Source: Bacillota bacterium
GTDB lineage: Bacteria > Bacillota > Clostridia > Acetivibrionales > DTU013
Direction of reading: 5' to 3'
DNA length: 64,000 nucleotides
Assembly: GCA_023411575.1 (NCBI GenBank)
Contig: JAEYOP010000030.1
Coordinates: forward strand, 62,001-126,000
Below the pieces are notes generated by a model. It was given only the letters and a program-made list of their open reading frames with translations, ran no database searches and was not told the origin of the DNA. This document shows positions 1 to 7,126 of this stretch, in pieces (within the stretch, counting starts at the first letter, position 1; every line of letters begins with the position of its first letter). Both the position numbers and the translations under genes were made by a program.

Positions 1-914
1 GCGTCAAGGAAGGCATGGAAAAGGGCACTGTCCTGACCAACAGGGAAATCCTGGACCTGAAGACCGTACCGGCTTCCCTCGTCATCGTGGGTGGAGGCGT
101 CATCGGATTGGAAATGGCCTCGTATTTCAACTCCGCAGGAAGCAAGGTAACCGTAATCGAAATGCTGGACCACATTGCAGGACCGACGGACCGTGAAATA
201 TCGGAAATTCTTTTAAAGAATTACCAGAAAAAAGGCGTTGAATTCAAGCTCGGCGCAAAGGTTACGGAAGTAAAGGACGGCTCCGTCGTATATGAATTGG
301 AAGGCAAGAGCTATTCTGTTCCGGCGGAGAAGATTCTCATGAGCATCGGAAGAAGAGCAGCTACGGAAGGACTCGGACTGGAAAAGCTGGACGTCGAAAC
401 CGAGCGCGGCAGGATCAAGACAGATGAGAAGGGAAAGACCAATGTTCCCGAGGTTTACGCGGCGGGCGATGTCAACGGGGTTTCCATGCTGGCGCATACC
501 GCTTACCGGGAGGCTGAGGTAGTCATAAACAATATCCTGGGCAAAAAGGACATTATGCGCTACAACGCGATTCCGTCCGTGATCTATACCAATCCCGAAG
601 TGGCCGGAGTCGGCGAAACCGAAGAAACGGCAAAGCAAAAAGGGATCGAATATGAAGCGGTCAAGCTGTCCATGATGTACAGCGGCCGGTACGTTGCCGA
701 GAACGAAGGCGGGGACGGAATCTGCAAGGTGCTGATCGACAAGAAGCACCGCAAGGTCATCGGGGTGCACATGATCGGGAATTATTCCTCCGAAATCATC
801 TACGGCGCGGGTCTGATGATTGAAACGGAAATGCGGGTGGAGGACGTGAAGGAGCTTGTATTCCCGCATCCGACCGTATGCGAAGTGATCCGCGAAGCTA
901 TTTTTGAATTTTAA
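1..914 (+). CDS. lpdA: Dihydrolipoyl dehydrogenase (E3), C-terminal part, cut by window start
   Basis: The frame is open from base 3, so the true start lies upstream. The visible ~304 residues hold the NAD-binding Rossmann segment (VIVGGGVIGLEMA), a second FAD-contacting stretch (PEVYAAGDVNG) and the dimerisation domain ending in HPTVCEVI, whose His and Glu match the catalytic dyad of E3. E3 is the FAD enzyme that reoxidises dihydrolipoamide in 2-oxoacid dehydrogenase complexes. The N-terminal FAD domain with the redox-active Cys pair is missing only because the window cuts it. The E1 gene begins 38 bases downstream on the same strand, so they very likely share an operon, with E2 expected upstream. 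Substrate (pyruvate, acetoin or branched-chain oxoacid) cannot be told from this part. Confidence 0.93.
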   Translation, partial: VKEGMEKGTVLTNREILDLKTVPASLVIVGGGVIGLEMASYFNSAGSKVTVIEMLDHIAGPTDREISEILLKNYQKKGVEFKLGAKVTEVKDGSVVYELEGKSYSVPAEKILMSIGRRAATEGLGLEKLDVETERGRIKTDEKGKTNVPEVYAAGDVNGVSMLAHTAYREAEVVINNILGKKDIMRYNAIPSVIYTNPEVAGVGETEETAKQKGIEYEAVKLSMMYSGRYVAENEGGDGICKVLIDKKHRKVIGVHMIGNYSSEIIYGAGLMIETEMRVEDVKELVFPHPTVCEVIREAIFEF

Positions 915-952
915 GGGATTTTAATTTATTTATAGGAATCGAGGTAATCAAA

Positions 953-3424
953 ATGCCAAAATCACAGTTCATTGATCCGATTGAGGCCAGGAAAAGCGGC
1001 TGGATCAAGTTTAACGACATTCCGGTAAACCAGTACGGCAAGACCATCCAGGAAGAGAAGAAGAACTTCTCGAAGGCGGATTTCCTGAGAATCTACAGAG
1101 ATATGGCCATCATCCGGGAATTTGAGTCCATGCTGACCTCCATCAAGACCACCAACGAATATAACGGCATCCAGTACAACCATCCCGGACCGGCCCACCT
1201 TTCCCTCGGGCAGGAGGCTTCCTCCGTAGGACAGGCTTATATCCTGGACAAGGACGACTATATATTCGGTTCCCACCGAAGCCACGGCGAAATCCTGGCA
1301 AAAGGGCTGTCCGCCATTGAGAAGCTCAGCGACAAGGAGCTGCTCGAAATCATGGAAGGCTTCTTCGGCGGCTCCATTCTCCGGGCGGTGGAAGGAAAGC
1401 AGAAGGATAAGAACAATGTAAAGGAACTGGCCGTGGATTTCCTGATTTATGGAACGCTGGCCGAAATCTTTGCGCGGGAAACGGGCTTCCATAAAGGACT
1501 GGGCGGTTCCATGCACGCCTTCTTCACCCCGTTCGGCATCTACCCCAATAACGCTATCGTAGGCGGCTCCGGCGACATTTCCGTCGGCGCGGCATTGTAT
1601 AAGAAGATCAACCAGAAGAAGGGCATCGTCATCGCCAATATCGGCGACGCTTCCATGGGCTGCGGCCCTGTCTGGGAAGGCATCTGCCTGGCGACGATGG
1701 ACCAGTACAAGAAGCTCTGGGAAGGCGAACACCGGGGCGGACTCCCGCTCATCATCAATTTCTTCAACAACCAGTACGGCATGGGCGGCCAGACCCGCGG
1801 CGAGACCATGGGCTACGACCTGCTGGCCAGGATCGGCGCAGGGGTGAACCCGGAGCAGATGCACGCCGAAAGGATCGACGGTTACAATCCGCTGGCCGTG
1901 ATCGACGCCATGAAGCGCAAAAAGAAGATCCTGGAAGAAAAGAACGGACCGGTCCTTCTCGATACCCTGACCTACCGGTTCACGGGGCATTCTCCCTCCG
2001 ACGCTTCCAGCTACCGGACGAAGGAAGAAGTCGACGCGTGGCAGGGCCAGGATTCCCTGAACGAATACAGAAGCAAGCTGGTCGGCGCCAAAGTTGCCAA
2101 GGATGACGCCTTTGCGGAGATCCTGGAGAATGTAAAAGAGCTGATCACCAAGGCTTGCAGGCTTGCAACCGACGACAGCGTTTCCCCGAGGATGAACATG
2201 GTGGCCAATCCCGGCCAGATCGCCGACCTCATGTTCTCCAACGAGCGGGTTGAAAAAATGGAGGACCGGAAGCCCGATGTGCTGATGCCCAGGGAAGAAA
2301 ACCCGAGGGTCCAGCAGATCGCGAAGAAGATCCGTATCGGCATCCAGGACGGCAAGCCGGTTTCCAAGAACAAGGTCTATAATTTCAGAGACGGCGTATT
2401 TGAAGCCATTTTCGATAAATTCTATACGGACCCCACCCTGGTCGCATACGGCGAAGAAAACAGGGACTGGGGCGGAGCGTTTGCGGTATACAGGGGCCTG
2501 ACAGAGGCTTTGCCTTATCACAGGCTGTTCAACTCACCCATTTCGGAGGGCGCCATCGTCGGTTCCGCCGTCGGTTACGGAATGTGCGGCGGCAGGGCTG
2601 TGGTAGAGCTGATGTACTGTGACTTCCTCGGCAGGGCCGGGGATGAAATCTTCAACCAGTTGTCCAAATGGCAGTCCATGAGCGCAGGCGTTTTAAAGAT
2701 GCCGGTCGTAGTTCGGGTTTCCGTCGGTTCCAAATACGGCGCCCAGCATTCCCAGGACTGGACTTCCCTCTGTGCCCACATACCCGGCCTGAAGCTGGTA
2801 TTCCCGGCGACCCCCTATGATGCAAAGGGCCTTATGAATTCGGCGCTGATGGGGACGGATCCGGTGATTTTCTTTGAAAGCCAGAGACTGTACGACATCG
2901 GTGAGATGTTCCACCTGGAAGGCGTACCGGAGGGCTATTACGAGATTCCGCTGGGCGAGCCCGACATCAAGAGGCCGGGAAAGGATATCACCATTCTGAC
3001 CATCGGAGCGACCCTGTACCGTGCCCTGGATGCGGCGAAGATCCTGGAGGAGAAATACGGCCTGTCCGCCGAAATCATCGACGCCAGGTCCATCGTGCCC
3101 TTTAATTACGACAAGGTGCTGGAATCCGTGAAGAAGACCGGAAGGATTATCCTGGCAAGCGATGCCTGCGAACGGGGCTCGCATCTGAAGGATATGGCCC
3201 AGACCATCAGCGAGCTGGCCTTTGACGATCTGGATGCCCCGCCGGTAGTGATCGGCGCGAAGAACTGGATCACTCCCGCCCACGAGTTGGAGGACTACTT
3301 CTTCCCGCAGCCGGACTGGTTCCTCGACGCGATCCACGAGAAGATCCTGCCGCTGCCCGGATATGCCGCAAAGAACAACTTTACGGCCAATGAACAGAAA
3401 AGAATCAATAAATTGGGCATATAA
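953..3424 (+). CDS. Fused 2-oxoacid dehydrogenase E1 (alpha and beta in one chain)
   Basis: An 823-residue thiamine-diphosphate enzyme that decarboxylates a 2-oxoacid and transfers the acyl group to lipoyl-E2. The first half (about 40-430) is E1-alpha: the TPP/Mg motif starts at GDAS (231-234) and ends in NN (272-273), and HRSHGEILAKG lies before it. The second half (about 480-800) is E1-beta, with EENRDWGGAF, the NSPISEGAIVGSAVGYG stretch and the C-terminal transketolase-type domain (DARSIVPFN). In most bacteria these are two genes (pdhA/pdhB or acoA/acoB), so this is a natural fusion. The start has GAGG 8 bases upstream. It lies directly after E3 and ends before a strong terminator, so it is the last gene of the operon. 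Substrate is uncertain: pyruvate, acetoin or branched-chain oxoacid. Confidence 0.9.
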   Translation: MPKSQFIDPIEARKSGWIKFNDIPVNQYGKTIQEEKKNFSKADFLRIYRDMAIIREFESMLTSIKTTNEYNGIQYNHPGPAHLSLGQEASSVGQAYILDKDDYIFGSHRSHGEILAKGLSAIEKLSDKELLEIMEGFFGGSILRAVEGKQKDKNNVKELAVDFLIYGTLAEIFARETGFHKGLGGSMHAFFTPFGIYPNNAIVGGSGDISVGAALYKKINQKKGIVIANIGDASMGCGPVWEGICLATMDQYKKLWEGEHRGGLPLIINFFNNQYGMGGQTRGETMGYDLLARIGAGVNPEQMHAERIDGYNPLAVIDAMKRKKKILEEKNGPVLLDTLTYRFTGHSPSDASSYRTKEEVDAWQGQDSLNEYRSKLVGAKVAKDDAFAEILENVKELITKACRLATDDSVSPRMNMVANPGQIADLMFSNERVEKMEDRKPDVLMPREENPRVQQIAKKIRIGIQDGKPVSKNKVYNFRDGVFEAIFDKFYTDPTLVAYGEENRDWGGAFAVYRGLTEALPYHRLFNSPISEGAIVGSAVGYGMCGGRAVVELMYCDFLGRAGDEIFNQLSKWQSMSAGVLKMPVVVRVSVGSKYGAQHSQDWTSLCAHIPGLKLVFPATPYDAKGLMNSALMGTDPVIFFESQRLYDIGEMFHLEGVPEGYYEIPLGEPDIKRPGKDITILTIGATLYRALDAAKILEEKYGLSAEIIDARSIVPFNYDKVLESVKKTGRIILASDACERGSHLKDMAQTISELAFDDLDAPPVVIGAKNWITPAHELEDYFFPQPDWFLDAIHEKILPLPGYAAKNNFTANEQKRINKLGI

Positions 3425-3451
3425 CCTTTCAAGCCAATAACCTCCTTATGT

Positions 3452-3495
3452 AAAAGACCCGGCGGGTCAACCTCCCCTCTTCCGCCGGGTCTTTT
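3452..3495 (+). terminator. Intrinsic terminator after the E3-E1 operon
   Basis: A perfect 14-bp stem, 3452-3465 pairing with 3482-3495 (AAAAGACCCGGCGG and its complement), with a 16-base loop, ending in TTTTCTTT. It sits 28 bases after the E1 stop. The A-run on the left arm means it could also stop transcription from the other strand. Confidence 0.9.
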
Positions 3496-3599
3496 CTTTA
3501 TGAGGCACAGTGCCATCTTGCCTCAAATACGGTGCATTTTGAGCAGGCAAATTGTATTAGCGAGAGGGGATCGATGCCCCCAGGATTTTTCATGGCTGA

Positions 3600-3628
3600 T
3601 TGATATATGTCCGGAAATAGAATATAAT
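3600..3628 (+). promoter_or_regulatory. Sigma-A-type promoter for the AAA/DUF4143 gene
   Basis: TTGATA (3600-3605), a 17-base spacer and TATAAT (3623-3628), one base from consensus at the -35. Predicted start of transcription is near 3635, about 45-50 bases before the gene. Confidence 0.75.
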
Positions 3629-3629
3629 T

Positions 3630-3669
3630 AAGTCGAAATTATGTGATTAGATTCACATAAAATTGACTT
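3630..3669 (+). promoter_or_regulatory. 40-bp interrupted palindrome at the predicted transcription start
   Basis: Two nested inverted repeats share one centre (3649.5): AAGTC (3630-3634) with GACTT (3665-3669), and TTATGTGA (3639-3646) with TCACATAA (3653-3660). It begins two bases after the -10 box, so it covers the expected start point. It could be an operator for a dimeric regulator or a 5'-leader hairpin. No T-run follows, so it is not a terminator. Confidence 0.6.
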
Positions 3670-3677
3670 AAACGGAG

Positions 3678-5021
3678 ATGACGAATTTGGAACGTCTTAT
3701 TTTCAAAGAATTGCTCAAATGGAAACAATCCCGGCACAGGAAGCCGCTCATCCTCAAAGGAGTCCGGCAGGTCGGCAAAACATGGCTGCTGAAGGAATTC
3801 GGCAGGCAGCAATACGAGAATACGGCGTATTTTAATTTTGACGAGCAGCAAGAGCTGGCGGAATTTTTTGAAACCACAAAGGATGTCAGGCGGATTCTGG
3901 ATAATCTCGCCGTAGTGAATGGGGCGCCGATCCTGCCAGGAAAGACGCTGATTATTTTTGATGAAATCCAGGAGTGCAACAAGGCGTTGAACACGCTCAA
4001 ATATTTCTGCGAGAATGCGCCGGAATATCACGTCGCCTGTGCCGGCTCGCTGCTGGGCATCGCCTTGTCAAAACCCGCCAGCTTCCCCGTGGGCAAGGTG
4101 GATTTTCTTACGATTCGCCCGATGGCGTTCACCGAGTTTTTAATGGCGTGCGGAGAGGACAACCTGGTAAGTCTTTTGCAGTCCATCCGCCGGATTGAGC
4201 CCATACCGGAAATCTTTTTCAACCCGCTTTGCGAGAAACTGAAAATGTATCTTATTACGGGCGGGATGCCGGAATCGGTGCTTTCGTGGGCGCAGGAAAA
4301 GGATATCGGACTTGTCCAGACGACGCTGCGAAACATTTTAGACGCGTATGAGCTGGACTTTTCCAAGCACGCCGACTTAAAGGATATTCCGAAGCTGAAC
4401 CTGATATGGTCGTCCATTCCCTCCCAGTTGGCCCGGGAGAACAAAAAATTTCTTTACAGCGCGGTGAAAGAGGGCGCCCGTGCCCGTGAATACGAGGATG
4501 CCCTGACCTGGCTGAACAATGCCGGCATGGCGTATAAAATTTATAAAAGCAGGAAGCCCGGTCTTCCGATGTCCGCCTATGATGATTTGACCGCGTTCAA
4601 GCTTTATGCCGCGGACGTGGGAATTTTACGCAGGCTTTCGCTGCTCGACCCTGTGGCGTTCCGCGAAGGCGCGAGGCTTTTTACCGAGTTTAAGGGCGCT
4701 TTAACGGAGAATTTTGTTTTACAGGGGCTGGTCAACCAATATGAGGCCATGCCGCGCTATTGGACTTCCGGCGGGCAGGCGGAAGTGGATTTTCTCATTC
4801 AGCGTGGAAATGAGATCTTTCCGGTGGAGGTTAAAGCGGACAATAATACTGCGAGCCGGAGCCTTGCGCTTTATGCACAGGAATATTCTATGGATACGAA
4901 ACTGCGTATCCGGCTGTCCCTCAGGAATCTGAAACAGGACGACAACCTTTTGAACGTTCCCCTGTTTTTGATCGATCACCTGGACCGGCTGATCGGTCTG
5001 GCGCTGGAGCAGGGTTTTTGA
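3678..5021 (+). CDS. AAA ATPase with DUF4143 domain
   Basis: A 447-residue member of the large family of predicted ATPases with an AAA_14 domain followed by DUF4143. Walker A is GVRQVGKTW (28-36) and Walker B is LIIFDEIQ (91-98). The C-terminal part carries a PD-(D/E)XK-like pattern (AEVDFLI ... FPVEVKA). The cellular role of this family is not established; members occur in many anaerobes, often alone, and some have been suggested to be mobile or defence-linked. The start is ambiguous: ATG 3678 sits directly on GGAG (3674-3677), whereas in-frame TTG 3687 lies 9 bases after the same GGAG and gives the better spacing. The gene is monocistronic with its own promoter and palindrome. Confidence 0.85.
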   Translation: MTNLERLIFKELLKWKQSRHRKPLILKGVRQVGKTWLLKEFGRQQYENTAYFNFDEQQELAEFFETTKDVRRILDNLAVVNGAPILPGKTLIIFDEIQECNKALNTLKYFCENAPEYHVACAGSLLGIALSKPASFPVGKVDFLTIRPMAFTEFLMACGEDNLVSLLQSIRRIEPIPEIFFNPLCEKLKMYLITGGMPESVLSWAQEKDIGLVQTTLRNILDAYELDFSKHADLKDIPKLNLIWSSIPSQLARENKKFLYSAVKEGARAREYEDALTWLNNAGMAYKIYKSRKPGLPMSAYDDLTAFKLYAADVGILRRLSLLDPVAFREGARLFTEFKGALTENFVLQGLVNQYEAMPRYWTSGGQAEVDFLIQRGNEIFPVEVKADNNTASRSLALYAQEYSMDTKLRIRLSLRNLKQDDNLLNVPLFLIDHLDRLIGLALEQGF

Positions 5022-5128
5022 CTTTGGCCCGCGTATTGGCTATAATCGAATTGCACAAACAGATAGAGACATGCGCCGCATGATATGCTGCTTGGACGAC
5101 ATTATTTTACTGAGGGTGAAAAAATAAG

Positions 5129-7042
5129 ATGGAACAAATAGAACAAACAGAACAAACGGAACGGATGAATGGCGCTTTTCAGTTGGGAAAGCCGAAGCCG
5201 GCCAGGCTGACGCTGAAGAAAGGCCCGCTGGGAAGCGTCGGGTTTGCAGAAATTCTCTGGCTGTATACTCTGCCGGCGCTTTTTATAAAATCGATCCTGC
5301 TGGTCGGGCTGACCCTGGACCAGATGCATGCAACCATTCTTTTCAAAGAGGCCTGGCGGACGGCGGGCCAAAATTTTGCATTTTATTGCGGCTCCGTGGC
5401 GCTGCCGCTTTCCTTTGCCTTTCTATTCCGGAAGAGGACGCGGCTTTGGTATCTTGTGGTGCTCAACGTGCTGGTTTCGGTGCTTTTTTGCGCCGATATC
5501 TGGTATTTCCGGGGCTTCAATACCATGCCGACCCTGGTGGTCCTGAAGGAGAGCCCCAACCTGAATAATTTAACGGACAGCATCCTCGGAATGATGCGGA
5601 TAGCCGATATCGCCTTTGTAGCGGATCTGCTGCTGCTGATCCCATTGGCGGCCGTTTTGGCCAGGACCTGCAGCCGCCCCCGCCGGCGCATCCTGCCTTT
5701 TTGCATCACCCTGGCGGTCGCCCTCGGTTTTCTTGGGTTTATTCCGCTGAAGCTGTATCTGTCCGGCGCGAACGTAAAGAACCGGATTGTTTACATGTAC
5801 GATTCCACCGTAACCAGCCGGAATCTGTCGCCCCTGGGCTATCATTTCTATAGCGTCTATACGTTCTTCAACGAAGGGAAGACGGTGGCGCTCAGCGCGG
5901 CGGAAAGGGCGGAGATCGCGCAATGGTACGCGGAAAAGGAAGAGGAATTGCCCGACAACAAATACAAGGGCATGTTCGCGGGTAAAAACCTGATCGTCCT
6001 CCAGGTGGAATCTCTGGAAAAATTCGTGATAAACCGGAACATCGAAGGACAGGAAATTACGCCGAACCTCAACCGGCTCCTGGGCAACAGCATTTATTTT
6101 TCCGACGTGCACGAACAGGTGCATGAGGGGAATACCATCGATGCGGAGTTCCTGGCCAACGCCTCCCTGTATCCGCTGAAGCAGGGCAGCACCTCCTTCC
6201 TTTATCCCTCCAACACCTATGTCAATACGCTGCCGAAAATCATGGCCCGGCAGGGATACCATACCCTGGACATCCAGCCCGATCCGGGCTCGTTCTGGAA
6301 CTGGATGATCCTGATGAGATCCCTGGGCTTCCAGGAATGCATCGACAATACGGCGTTTCACGCGGACGAGTCCTTCGGAATGGGCATCAGCGACGCCTCC
6401 TTCCTGAGACAGGTGGAGCCTGTTCTGGCTAAACAGAAGGAGCCCTTTCACGCTTTCGTACTCACGGAATCCAGTCACACGCCCTTCAATTTGCCGCAAT
6501 CGCTGCGAGAGCTGAAGCTGCCGGAAGAGCTGGACGAAACTTATCTGGGCGGCTATTTCCAGAGCATCCACTACGCCGACAAACAAATCGGCATTTTCCT
6601 GGACAGCCTCAAAAAGGACGGGGTACTGGATAATTCCCTGGTTGTGCTCTACGGGGACCATGAGGGGATCCATAAGTATTTTCCCGACAGCCTGGCGGAG
6701 ATTGACCTGGAAGGGGACTGGTGGAAGGATAACCATAAACAGACTCCATTGATTCTGTATCATCCGGGGCTGAAAGGCGAAGAAATCACCACCACCGGCG
6801 GCGAGATCGACATCCTGCCCACGGTATGCTATGTGATGGGAATCGACAGCAGCGAATACAAGGGTACGGCCATGGGCCGGAACCTTTTGAATACCAACCA
6901 AAGCTTCGCAGTCCTCCAGGGAAGGAAGTATGTCGGCGCCGGCGGCGATCCGGCCGTGGAGCTCCATGCCGTGAAAGGACTGGACATTGCCGACCGCATC
7001 CTTCGCGGGAATTATTTCAAGAAAGGCACGGGGAGCAAATAA
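5129..7042 (+). CDS. LtaS-like glycerol-phosphate transferase (alkaline-phosphatase fold sulfatase family)
   Basis: A 637-residue membrane enzyme of the lipoteichoic acid synthase family. Five hydrophobic segments lie at about 42-62, 80-100, 105-125, 158-180 and 187-208, followed by an extracellular catalytic domain. Metal and catalytic residues fit LtaS: E294 (LQVESLEKF), the nucleophile T336 (HEGNTIDAEF) and D510-H511 (LYGDHEGIHKYF). Family members polymerise or transfer glycerol phosphate from phosphatidylglycerol outside the membrane. The start follows GAGGGTG with normal spacing. The gene stands alone, with no glycolipid synthase nearby, so the exact product (LTA primase, polymerase or phosphoglycerol transferase) is unknown. 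Confidence 0.9.
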   Translation: MEQIEQTEQTERMNGAFQLGKPKPARLTLKKGPLGSVGFAEILWLYTLPALFIKSILLVGLTLDQMHATILFKEAWRTAGQNFAFYCGSVALPLSFAFLFRKRTRLWYLVVLNVLVSVLFCADIWYFRGFNTMPTLVVLKESPNLNNLTDSILGMMRIADIAFVADLLLLIPLAAVLARTCSRPRRRILPFCITLAVALGFLGFIPLKLYLSGANVKNRIVYMYDSTVTSRNLSPLGYHFYSVYTFFNEGKTVALSAAERAEIAQWYAEKEEELPDNKYKGMFAGKNLIVLQVESLEKFVINRNIEGQEITPNLNRLLGNSIYFSDVHEQVHEGNTIDAEFLANASLYPLKQGSTSFLYPSNTYVNTLPKIMARQGYHTLDIQPDPGSFWNWMILMRSLGFQECIDNTAFHADESFGMGISDASFLRQVEPVLAKQKEPFHAFVLTESSHTPFNLPQSLRELKLPEELDETYLGGYFQSIHYADKQIGIFLDSLKKDGVLDNSLVVLYGDHEGIHKYFPDSLAEIDLEGDWWKDNHKQTPLILYHPGLKGEEITTTGGEIDILPTVCYVMGIDSSEYKGTAMGRNLLNTNQSFAVLQGRKYVGAGGDPAVELHAVKGLDIADRILRGNYFKKGTGSK

Positions 7043-7059
7043 CGGCCCCGTTTCCTCTA

Positions 7060-7105
7060 TTGTAAGGTGTACATAATTGGTATAAAATAGGTTCGATAAC
7101 CTATT
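7060..7105 (+). promoter_or_regulatory. Extended -10 promoter with palindrome at the start site
   Basis: TGGTATAAA (7078-7086) is an extended -10 element with TATAAA at 7081-7086; TTGTAA (7060-7065) is a weak -35 at 15-base spacing. Immediately downstream is a perfect inverted repeat, AATAGGTT (7086-7093) and AACCTATT (7098-7105), with a 4-base centre. This fits an operator or a leader hairpin for the 837-aa gene that starts at 7127. Confidence 0.5.
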
Positions 7106-7126
7106 CCGGTTCAGACGAGGTGCAGC

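Noticed and set aside
962..2521. A 519-codon antisense frame within the E1 gene
   Set aside because: Complement of a conserved TPP enzyme; composition is Gly/Ala/Val/Asp-skewed as in frame shadows and no motif is present.
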